From JANSWY01 sp965267245 (GTDB lineage: Bacteria; Bacteroidota; Bacteroidia; Cytophagales; Cyclobacteriaceae), in contig OZ253939.1 of assembly GCA_965267245.1 (NCBI GenBank), forward strand, positions 5,022,001 through 5,086,000: a DNA stretch of 64,000 nucleotides, in the 5' to 3' direction. A program made the translations under genes and the position numbers. This document shows positions 9,863-16,004 of the stretch, piece after piece. Each line of letters opens with the position of its first letter. Within the stretch, counting starts at the first letter, position 1. The notes under the pieces were generated by a model. The model did no database searches, was not told the origin of the DNA, and worked only from the letters and a program-made list of their open reading frames with translations.

Positions 9863-9932
9863 AGCTTCCAACTTATCACATCATGCCTCTTGCCCTCCTC
9901 CAAATGGGGAGAGGTTTGAGGTTCTCATTGGT

Positions 9933-10613
9933 TTAGGTTAGGGTGAGGATGTAGCCTCTACTGTGCACATTACTAATACTTATAGCAGTATCTTTTGCCA
10001 GGTATTTACGGAGTTTTGAGATTACTACGTCCATGCTTCTGCGTTTGAAGTAGTCGTTTTCTCCCCAGACCCTCGTGAGAATATCGTCTCTGGAAACGAG
10101 GGTGCCCATGTCCTGACATAGCATTTCTAAAACGAGGCTCTCTTTTTGGGTTAGGTGGGTGGGTGCTCCATCAAAGCACAGGGACTGGTTTCTTGCGTTG
10201 AATTCGTATTGGCCAATCTGGAATTTTTCTATCTTCTCTATTTTTAATGCCCCAGACCTGCGGAGTACTGCCTGGATTCTAGCAATGAGTTCTTCTTCTT
10301 CTACGGGTTTTATGATGTAGTCATCCGCTCCAATTTTGAAACCTTTTAGTTTATCTACTTTCATGGACTTGGCTGTGAGAAATATGATGGGCATGTGTGG
10401 GTTGAGGTTTTTGATTTCTTCCGCCACTGTAAATCCATCTTTTTTGGGCATCATGATGTCCAGGATACACAAATCGAAATTGTGTGTTTTGAAAGTTTTT
10501 ACGCCTTCTTCTCCATCCTTTGCCCAGTCCACCTGAAAATCTTTCATCTGAAGGTACTCTTTCAGCATGTATCCCAGGCTATTGTCGTCTTCTATGAGTA
10601 GGAGTTTGTTCAT
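9933..10613 (-). CDS. OmpR-family response regulator
   Basis: A 226-residue DNA-binding response regulator. The receiver domain (1-120) has the acidic pair E8-D9-D10, phospho-acceptor Asp52 (LCILDIMMPKKDG), the conserved Thr in FLTAKS and Lys in YIIKPVEEEEL. The C-terminal winged helix (about 130-225) carries LTQKESLVLEML and VISKLRKYL, typical of OmpR/PhoB members. Its ATG overlaps the stop of the kinase gene by four bases (ATGA), so the two form one operon. The likely target site is the three-part TAAC motif found upstream of the kinase and of the divergent sulfur operon. Confidence 0.93.
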   Translation of the reverse strand: MNKLLLIEDDNSLGYMLKEYLQMKDFQVDWAKDGEEGVKTFKTHNFDLCILDIMMPKKDGFTVAEEIKNLNPHMPIIFLTAKSMKVDKLKGFKIGADDYIIKPVEEEELIARIQAVLRRSGALKIEKIEKFQIGQYEFNARNQSLCFDGAPTHLTQKESLVLEMLCQDMGTLVSRDDILTRVWGENDYFKRRSMDVVISKLRKYLAKDTAISISNVHSRGYILTLT

Positions 10614-11902
10614 GGCAGTACGGGTAGATAAATTAAAAATTCACTTCCTTCTCCGGGTGTGCTTTTCAGATGGACTTTCCCTTTATGGTACTCTACAATT
10701 TTCTTCACATAGCTTAGTCCAAGCCCGAATCCCTTCACATCGTGTACATCACCTTTTTGTCCACGGTAAAACTGTTCGAAGATGTGTTTTTGTGTGTTTT
10801 TGTCAATACCTATTCCCCGGTCTTGAACAGTTAATAACAATCCAATTGGGTCATCACAAGTAGTGATGGTAATGTCCGGGGCATTATCTGAGTATTTAAT
10901 ACCATTGTCGATGAGGTTGAAAAGGACATTATTCAGGTGTGTTTCGTCCCCAATGATTTTGCTATTGGAAGCTTCCAATTTCAAAGTGATTTTTCCCTTG
11001 TTTTCCTGATTGATGACATCAAACCTTTTTGCTACTGATGTAACGATATCATGGAGGTCTATTTCATTCTTTTCAAGGTTGATGTTACCGGATTCTAGCA
11101 GTGCGGTCTGCAATATTTTTTCTACCTGTGTTTTCAATCTTCTGGATTCTGTCATGATTACATCGGCATAGCTGGTGAGTGCCGGTGAGGGAGTTACTTC
11201 TTTTTGAGACTTGAGTGCATTGGCGGCCAATGAAATAGAAAATATGGGTGTTTTGAACTCATGCGTTAGGTTGTTGATGAAGTCTCTTTTGAGGTCGGAG
11301 AGTCTTTTTTGTTTGCGGATGGTATAGATGGTGTACCAAAACGCAGCAAGAATCAACAGGATGATCACAAAACTGGCCCGAAGTAATCCTGCAGAATTGC
11401 CAATGGCAGTTTCTTCCAGATTGGTATAGGTCATGGAAATGTCCAGGGTATTGTCCAGCATCATGCAGAAACACATGTGGTTGTCAGCTTCCATGACAAA
11501 ACGTGCCTTTGGGAGTTCAGGTCTATGTCCACGGTGAATCATACAACCATACTCATGAGAAATGAAGCCATCTATCACATAATGGAGTTCGGGATAGTTT
11601 CTTGATATAACCTCATCCAGGTTTTTTTTCAGAAGTAATTGCAGAGAATCTGTTGGGGCGGAATTGCTTGTGAATCTGAAAGAGTCTGTTCCATAGAAGT
11701 TATCAGTGAACGTTCTCAGGTCATTGTTGAACATCATGTTGTCATAAAGATCAGAGAGGATGTCAGGGATGGCCAGTTTCATCATATTCTGGTTGGTAGC
11801 GATATCTTTATCGATGATCCTGAACTGAATCACAAGCAGCGCACCAAGCGCCCCCGCCACGATGATAAACAACCCTGCCAATACAAACTGATTGATCTTC
11901 AT
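10610..11902 (-). CDS. Sensor histidine kinase with Cys/His-rich periplasmic domain
   Basis: A 430-residue inner-membrane kinase. Membrane segment 1 is at about residues 8-28, the periplasmic sensor at 30-170, and segment 2 at about 174-193. The HisKA domain holds the phospho-acceptor His214 in NNLTHEFKTP, and HATPase_c has the N box (FNLIDNGIKYS), the G1 box (VQDRGIGID) and the G2 box (GFGLGLSYVKKI). The end of the sensor is rich in possible ligands: C120, H123, H126, H142, C144 and C146 (SHEYGC, HRGHRP, NHMCFC). That suggests metal or redox sensing, though the ligand is unknown. It pairs with the downstream response regulator and is probably autoregulated. Confidence 0.92.
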   Translation of the reverse strand: MKINQFVLAGLFIIVAGALGALLVIQFRIIDKDIATNQNMMKLAIPDILSDLYDNMMFNNDLRTFTDNFYGTDSFRFTSNSAPTDSLQLLLKKNLDEVISRNYPELHYVIDGFISHEYGCMIHRGHRPELPKARFVMEADNHMCFCMMLDNTLDISMTYTNLEETAIGNSAGLLRASFVIILLILAAFWYTIYTIRKQKRLSDLKRDFINNLTHEFKTPIFSISLAANALKSQKEVTPSPALTSYADVIMTESRRLKTQVEKILQTALLESGNINLEKNEIDLHDIVTSVAKRFDVINQENKGKITLKLEASNSKIIGDETHLNNVLFNLIDNGIKYSDNAPDITITTCDDPIGLLLTVQDRGIGIDKNTQKHIFEQFYRGQKGDVHDVKGFGLGLSYVKKIVEYHKGKVHLKSTPGEGSEFLIYLPVLP

Positions 11903-11942
11903 TTCAGTAATTTAACGTCAATAGAAGGTTTTCATAAGAAAT

Positions 11943-11972
11943 TTAACTTTTCTATAACACTTTTAACACTTG
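11943..11972. promoter_or_regulatory. Predicted response-regulator site 1 (TAAC triplet)
   Basis: TAAC begins at 11944, 11955 and 11964, giving TAAC-N7-TAAC-N5-TAAC, 42-60 bases upstream of the kinase ATG. The site at 12632-12661 has identical spacing, and 21 of 30 aligned bases match. Direct repeats one helical turn apart are typical of OmpR-family binding. This is a prediction from the sequence only. Confidence 0.5.
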
Positions 11973-12049
11973 GGTGACGGGTGACCGGGACGGAGGACCG
12001 AGGTTGGGATATTATTGACCGTCATCCGTCACCGGTCTCAGGTCATTCT

Positions 12050-12090
12050 TCATCCTCCTGGCCCCCTTCGAAGGGGGAGATTGGTTTGTG
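12050..12090. repeat. Dispersed palindromic repeat, copy A3
   Basis: Contains the longest perfect core in the window, CCCCCTTCGAAGGGGG, preceded by CATCCTCCTGG and followed by AGATTGGTTTGTG. It lies between CCGTC-rich tracts. Confidence 0.75.
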
Positions 12091-12128
12091 CTGTTTCGAG
12101 AATTGTCATATTGTACCTGGTTAAGGCA

Positions 12129-12160
12129 TAAAAAAAAGGCCCCTAGGAGGGGCTTTTTTT
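12129..12160. terminator. Bidirectional rho-independent terminator
   Basis: The stem GCCCCT/AGGGGC (12139-12144 with 12148-12153) has an AGG loop. It is preceded by a run of A residues and followed by seven T residues, so it can act on both strands. No intact gene ends here, which makes its job unclear. It may be the remnant of a lost gene or a leader attenuator for the short frame starting at 12192. Confidence 0.7.
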
Positions 12161-12191
12161 CTCAAACTCAAACTCAAAACCTATTTATACT

Positions 12192-12343
12192 ATGAAGAAA
12201 TTCTATTTATTTTTTCGTTGATGGTGCTTGGAAGCTTCTGCCATATGGATAACTACTTCCAATATATTTACAAAGGTATCTCGGGTAACGGCACTAGGGG
12301 AATAGGGGATTCCTTTAAAAGGGGTAGAGGGAAGTGGTAAATT
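12192..12343 (+). pseudogene. Possible small exported peptide gene broken by a frameshift
   Basis: ATG at 12192 opens MKKFYLFF and stops after nine codons. Shifting one base within or after the T run at 12209-12215 continues as LMVLGSFCHMDNYFQYIY to a TAA near 12343, giving about 50 residues. MKKFYLFF plus LMVLGSFC would form a plausible signal or lipoprotein peptide. It may be a decayed gene, a sequencing error in the homopolymer, or chance. No family is recognised. Confidence 0.25.
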
Positions 12344-12391
12344 ATTGACGGAGGACTGGGGACGGATGTTTGGTTTTGTATTGGGTTCTTA

Positions 12392-12448
12392 ATCATCCCC
12401 TACCCCCCTTCAAAGGGGGAAATTGCTTGGGGATATTTCATTGGTCTT
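12392..12448. repeat. Dispersed palindromic repeat, copy A4
   Basis: The core CCCCCTTCAAAGGGGG (one mismatch from the perfect palindrome) is preceded by TCATCCCCTAC and followed by AAATTGCTTGGGGATATTTC, then a TTGGTCTTC tract. Confidence 0.72.
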
Positions 12449-12506
12449 CAGTTCAAGTCTTCATCAAGTAAATCGGTCATCCGTCTTCGGTCCCCGGTCT
12501 TTGCAT

Positions 12507-12590
12507 GGTCATCCCCCTAACCCCCTTCAAAGGGGGAAATTGGTTTGGAGGTTGTCATCGGTCTTCCGTCCCTGGTCACAGGTCAGTCTT
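12507..12590. repeat. Dispersed palindromic repeat, copy A5
   Basis: The core CCCCCTTCAAAGGGGG is flanked by GGTCATCCCCCTAA and AAATTGGTTTGGAGGTTGTC, and runs into CATCGGTCTTCCGTCCCTGG. Together with A1 and A4 it defines a composite unit of about 70 bases. Confidence 0.75.
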
Positions 12591-12631
12591 CTTCACAGTT
12601 CATAGGTCTTCCGTCCCCGGTCACCGGTCTT

Positions 12632-12661
12632 CTAACACTTACCTAACATTTTTAACATTTC
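12632..12661. promoter_or_regulatory. Predicted response-regulator site 2 (TAAC triplet)
   Basis: TAAC begins at 12633, 12644 and 12653, the same 11- and 9-base steps as site 1, and lies 80-103 bases upstream of the first sulfur-operon gene. It suggests that the neighbouring two-component system controls the sulfur operon. No footprint or expression evidence is available from the sequence alone. Confidence 0.5.
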
Positions 12662-12735
12662 ATTGAGCCTCTTTAACTGGGTATTAACCTATCGGGATAG
12701 GGTTCTTTCGTATCATGCAATAAAAAACTCGAAGT

Positions 12736-13632
12736 ATGAAAATCTCACTCTTATCACTAATTGGATTAATCACGCTTTCTGCCATGGCCAGTACACCGGT
12801 TATTGTGGATGCTGATTGGGTGGAATCCCAGATGAACGACCCCAGAGTAATTATTCTACATGTTGGATCTGAAGACAATTATAATGAAGGGCACATTCCG
12901 AGTGCTCTGTTTGTCAGTACAGATGCTTACATTCTTACTACAGGAATGGAACAAACGGACAGGGTCTATGACTTGCCTGAAGTTTCTGTTCTAAGAGAGC
13001 TATTGGAATCAAAAGGGATCAAAAAAGATTCACGAATTATTCTTTATCCAGGTGGTACTTCCCACCTTACGGTAACTCGTTTGCTTTTTACCTTTCACTA
13101 TCTAGGTTTTAAGGATCAGGTTTCGATTTTGAGTGGTGGTAAATCTTCCTGGGTTGCTGCTGGTAAGGAATTGTCAACTGATATGAAGCTCGTAACATCC
13201 TCCACTATTTTTCTTGATGTGAATAAAGACCTGGTCGCTACCAAAGAGGAAGTAGGTAAAGCAATAGGTTCTAAGATTACTATTATAGATTGTCGGGCCG
13301 CAGCTTATTTTAATGGGATAGATGTAAATGAGCATCATAGTGGCGGAAGGAAAGGACACATGCCAGGGGCTAAGAATATCCCATACATGAGCCTGTTTGA
13401 GAAATCTGAGACCGGTCACTATGAATTTTTGACGGAGGATGAGCTCAAAGCAATATTTGAAAAACAGGGTTTAAAAAAGAATGATGACATTATTCTGTAT
13501 TGCCACATTGGCCTTCAGTTGACCAGTATTTACACTGTCTCCCAGCACCTGGGCTATAAAAATGTCCGTGTGTTTGATGGTTCCATGCATGAATGGGGAC
13601 CAGACACCACAAAACCCATGACACTGGATTAA
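12736..13632 (+). CDS. Exported two-domain rhodanese sulfurtransferase
   Basis: A 298-residue protein with a signal peptide (about residues 1-18, ending AMAS) and two rhodanese domains. The N-terminal domain has lost the catalytic Cys: its loop reads YPGGTSHLT at about 104-112. The C-terminal domain keeps it as Cys256 in YCHIGLQLT. This is the usual inactive/active pair of thiosulfate or mercaptopyruvate sulfurtransferases. It should work in the periplasm and pass sulfane sulfur to or from the membrane transporters encoded next. Its stop overlaps the next start by one base (TAATG), and it heads a four-gene operon. Confidence 0.88.
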   Translation: MKISLLSLIGLITLSAMASTPVIVDADWVESQMNDPRVIILHVGSEDNYNEGHIPSALFVSTDAYILTTGMEQTDRVYDLPEVSVLRELLESKGIKKDSRIILYPGGTSHLTVTRLLFTFHYLGFKDQVSILSGGKSSWVAAGKELSTDMKLVTSSTIFLDVNKDLVATKEEVGKAIGSKITIIDCRAAAYFNGIDVNEHHSGGRKGHMPGAKNIPYMSLFEKSETGHYEFLTEDELKAIFEKQGLKKNDDIILYCHIGLQLTSIYTVSQHLGYKNVRVFDGSMHEWGPDTTKPMTLD

Positions 13633-14150
13633 TGAAACAAGCACAACCATATTGGAATCCCTATGTCTGTGGTATTGGATTGGGGATAGTTTTACTGGCC
13701 ACCTTTGTAGTCATGGGACGCGGTATCGGAGCATCTGGAGCCATGACAAGTTTGGTGGCCACCGGGGTGCAAACTGCTTCAGCGTCTCATGCAGCAGCCA
13801 ATACTTTTTACATGGGTTATTTAGGTGATGGCACAGTACATCCCTTGAAAGACTGGCTGGTTTTTGAGGTAATTGGGGTATTAATTGGAGGGTTTATCTC
13901 AGGTCGATTGGCTAACAGAGCAAGTATTAAGGTAGAAAAAGGCCCTTCCCTTTCTAATGGCCGGAGATTCTTCTTTGCTTTTTTTGGAGGAATTATCATG
14001 GCATTTGGCACCAAACTGGCACGTGGTTGCACGAGTGGTCAGGCATTAACAGGGGGAGCGATGATGAACGTTGGGAGCTGGGTCTTTATGATTGCACTGT
14101 TTATTGGGGCGTATGCTATGGCAGGAACCGTTAAAAGACTTTGGACATGA
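13632..14150 (+). CDS. YeeE/YedE-family sulfur transporter, first half
   Basis: A 172-residue membrane protein of the YeeE/YedE (DUF395) family, with hydrophobic segments near residues 10-30, 70-90, 112-130 and 145-165. Pore-type Cys motifs are visible, including LARGCTSGQALTGGAM, where the Cys in GCTSG is the family hallmark for thiosulfate or sulfide handling. I chose the ATG at 13632, overlapping the rhodanese stop, because the 13 residues of the longer frame copy the end of the previous gene in another frame. Full-length YeeE is about twice this size, so this is one half of a split transporter. Confidence 0.85.
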   Translation: MKQAQPYWNPYVCGIGLGIVLLATFVVMGRGIGASGAMTSLVATGVQTASASHAAANTFYMGYLGDGTVHPLKDWLVFEVIGVLIGGFISGRLANRASIKVEKGPSLSNGRRFFFAFFGGIIMAFGTKLARGCTSGQALTGGAMMNVGSWVFMIALFIGAYAMAGTVKRLWT

Positions 14151-14734
14151 ACGGACCTTTTTATGATTACGGCTGGATAGGTGAGGAGGCTAGTTTAGCC
14201 TTTGCACTCATTATTGGGATCGCATTTGGCTTTTTTCTGGAACGTGCCGGTTTGGGCAGTGCCAAAAAGCTTTCGGCACAGTTTTATTTGAGAGACCTTA
14301 CTGTTTTTAAAATGATGTTTACGGCTATCATTACCGCTATGATAGGCGTGTTCTGGCTCAATTGGCTAGGCATTCTCCATGCTGATTTGATCTATTTAAC
14401 GCCAACTTATATTTGGCCTCAGCTCATTGGTGGACTTGTATTTGGTGTTGGGTTTATCATTGGAGGCTACTGTCCAGGTACTTCATGTGTGGCTTCCAGT
14501 ACCGGGAGTTTGGATGGGTTGATAAATGTGGTGGGATTGTTGGCAGGTATACTGTTGTTTGGGGAGCTGTACTCTTTGATTGAACAGTTTTATAATTCCG
14601 GGGAAATGGGAAACATCACACTGGTTCAATTATTTGGTTTACCAGATGGAGTGATGGTCTTTTTACTGGTATTTATGGCATTGATTGGATTTTGGGCCTC
14701 TGAAAAACTGGAGGCAAAATTCGGGAAGCCATGA
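14147..14734 (+). CDS. YeeE/YedE-family sulfur transporter, second half (DUF6691-like)
   Basis: A 195-residue membrane protein with about five hydrophobic segments. It carries the second signature of the family, GGYCPGTSCVASSTGSLDGL near 110-130, with two Cys residues that probably line the sulfur path, and GFFLERAGLGSAKKLSAQF near the N-terminus. The ATG at 14147 overlaps the TGA of the first half by four bases. An upstream TTG is possible but unnecessary. The two halves should form one transporter for thiosulfate or another sulfur species. Confidence 0.85.
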   Translation: MNGPFYDYGWIGEEASLAFALIIGIAFGFFLERAGLGSAKKLSAQFYLRDLTVFKMMFTAIITAMIGVFWLNWLGILHADLIYLTPTYIWPQLIGGLVFGVGFIIGGYCPGTSCVASSTGSLDGLINVVGLLAGILLFGELYSLIEQFYNSGEMGNITLVQLFGLPDGVMVFLLVFMALIGFWASEKLEAKFGKP

Positions 14735-15309
14735 ATCAAAAATTAGCACTGATCGGAATAGGTATTGTCCTTGCTAGCTTGGTTGTTGCATTGGCATTTC
14801 CTAATGGGTTGAATGACGTAAATGAACAGCCTAATTTCATTGGAGTGATAGAACTTGCAGAAAAAATTAAGAATCGGGAAGATTTTGAATTGTTAGACCT
14901 CAGGAGTGAGGAATTGTACAAGGATTTTCGTTTACCTGGAGCCTCTAGAAGTGAAATTGAGGAATTGGTAATTGACGCTGATAAGAATTATGTGATATAC
15001 TCTGGAGATGATTTGTTGGTGCGTCAGTTCTGGGATAGGGTCAGCATAGAATCCCGGTCTAATGTCTATATCTTATATGGTGGAGCCAGGGCATGGCATG
15101 AGCAATTGCTTTATCCAAAATTACCTAACAACCCCAATGAGCAACATAAAGAACTTGTTGAAAGAATACATGAATTATCAGTCTTCTATGGAGGGTTTGC
15201 AGAGTTTTCTGGTGATGAAAATTCATTGACATATTACCTGGTTAATAAAAAGACGGCACCCTGGCCAAAGATTCAGGTGAGTGGGAAGTTGATGAGGAAG
15301 GGGTGTTAG
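14731..15309 (+). CDS. Membrane-anchored degenerate rhodanese-like protein
   Basis: A 192-residue protein with one N-terminal membrane anchor (about residues 5-23) and a rhodanese-like fold: FELLDLRSEELYKDFRLPGA resembles the first conserved element and NVYILYGGARAWHEQLL the last. The catalytic Cys position reads YSGDDLLVRQ, so no sulfurtransferase Cys is present there. The only Cys is the last residue (KLMRKGC). It overlaps the previous gene by four bases (ATGA). A role as docking or non-catalytic partner for the transporter is inferred. Confidence 0.7.
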   Translation: MNQKLALIGIGIVLASLVVALAFPNGLNDVNEQPNFIGVIELAEKIKNREDFELLDLRSEELYKDFRLPGASRSEIEELVIDADKNYVIYSGDDLLVRQFWDRVSIESRSNVYILYGGARAWHEQLLYPKLPNNPNEQHKELVERIHELSVFYGGFAEFSGDENSLTYYLVNKKTAPWPKIQVSGKLMRKGC

Positions 15310-15320
15310 GTGCTTCGCAC

Positions 15321-15410
15321 TGCTGGAAGTTTGAAGTCCGGAGATGGAAGTTTTTGATATGCTGATTTTTTGATGTGCCGATTCTTCGGATTTCGAGATT
15401 CGGATTTCGA
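15321..15410. repeat. Composite intergenic repeat, left of the tautomerase gene
   Basis: A GGAAGT-rich tract (15321-15352) is followed by TGCTGATTTTT-type sequence and the element CGGATTTCGA-GATT-CGGATTTCGA (15387-15410) with a T-rich tail. Similar blocks lie right of the gene at 15821-15853 and 15975-15998. Confidence 0.65.
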
Positions 15411-15474
15411 AGTTTTTCCATATCCAAATTTGTTCAATTTCGTATTTTCTAATTGATCAAATTGAATTTAAAAT

Positions 15475-15819
15475 ATGCCTCATTTCATCCTGGATTGTTC
15501 CAGCAGTATTGTCAACCAAAAATCTCCCGAAGAGATCATGTCTACCGTTTTTGAGACAGCTTATTCCACTGGTTTATTTGACAAAGGAGATATTAAAGTG
15601 CGGCTCAATCCTTTCACTCTTTTTCAATTGGGTGAGGGTAAGGAAGAATTTATTCATGTCTTTGCCAATATCATGCAGGGAAGAACTGATGAACAGAAAA
15701 AGGATCTTTCCACGAAAGTTGTAACAGTACTCAAAAAGATGTTTCCGGATGTGCCGATCATTTCAATGAATGTGAGGGATTTTGAAGCGGCTTCATATTG
15801 TAACAGATCGATGGTGTAG
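15475..15819 (+). CDS. 5-carboxymethyl-2-hydroxymuconate delta-isomerase family tautomerase
   Basis: A 114-residue protein beginning MPHFILDCS. In the CHMI family the initiator Met is removed and Pro1 acts as the catalytic base. The C-terminal MNVRDFEAASYCNRSM matches the family ending. HpaF/HpcD isomerases act in homoprotocatechuate breakdown, but no other gene of that pathway is nearby, so this isolated copy may have another ketonisation substrate. It is a single-gene unit between similar repeats, with a hairpin terminator about 100 bases downstream. Confidence 0.8.
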   Translation: MPHFILDCSSSIVNQKSPEEIMSTVFETAYSTGLFDKGDIKVRLNPFTLFQLGEGKEEFIHVFANIMQGRTDEQKKDLSTKVVTVLKKMFPDVPIISMNVRDFEAASYCNRSMV

Positions 15820-15820
15820 A

Positions 15821-15853
15821 GAGTTGGAAGCTAGAAGTCGGGAGCTGGAAGTA
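15821..15853. repeat. GGAAGT-rich repeat, right of the tautomerase gene
   Basis: A tract of GGAAGC/GAAGTC/GGAAGT units, closely like 15321-15352. It is followed by a GATTTGCTGATTT block that also recalls the left-hand repeat. Confidence 0.6.
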
Positions 15854-15921
15854 AATCGAAATTCTAGAAATGATTTGCTGATTTATGTCAGGCTGATTCA
15901 CCAAAATCGATATTAATTAAG

Positions 15922-15959
15922 AAATCCGAAGCTTAAGTTCTGGTTTAAGCTCCGGATTT
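15922..15959. terminator. Long hairpin, bidirectional terminator
   Basis: A 15-base-pair stem with one mismatch (AAATCCGAAGCTTAA with TTAAGCTCCGGATTT), loop about eight bases, A-rich before and T-rich after. It sits between the convergent tautomerase and GH5 genes and could end both transcripts. Confidence 0.65.
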
Positions 15960-15974
15960 TGAATTTCCTTTTTT

Positions 15975-15998
15975 CGGATTTCGAGATTCGGATTTCGA
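15975..15998. repeat. CGGATTTCGA direct-repeat element, right copy
   Basis: CGGATTTCGA twice, separated by GATT, with a following T-rich tail. It is base-for-base identical to 15387-15410 and lies within ten bases of the GH5 stop codon. Confidence 0.7.
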
Positions 15999-16004
15999 GT
16001 TTTT

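Larger units (their letters stand above)
9475..9932. other. Repeat-filled intergenic region
   Basis: No coding potential seen. The stretch holds two copies of the CCCCTTCGAAGGGG palindromic element (listed separately), a CGGGCTTTCC-containing GC-rich block at 9666-9722 of a kind I recall as dispersed in Bacteroidota genomes, and AT-rich sequence with paired TTCGAA sites (about 9751-9790). It separates two minus-strand transcription units, so it should contain the hydrolase promoter and the end of the response-regulator transcript. I could not identify either with confidence. Confidence 0.6.
11903..12735. other. Repeat-rich divergent intergenic region
   Basis: An 833-base spacer between the minus-strand kinase operon and the plus-strand sulfur operon. 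It contains two TAAC triplet sites near its ends, three palindromic repeat copies, GACCG/CCGTC-rich tracts (11973-12043, 12351-12366, 12440-12502, 12555-12632), a strong hairpin terminator and a short broken reading frame. No long gene is present on either strand. Confidence 0.7.

Noticed and set aside
9540..12600. CRISPR-like array from repeated CCCCTTCGAAGGGG units
   Set aside because: Copies are not evenly spaced, no spacers of constant length exist, a gene pair lies between them and no cas gene is present.
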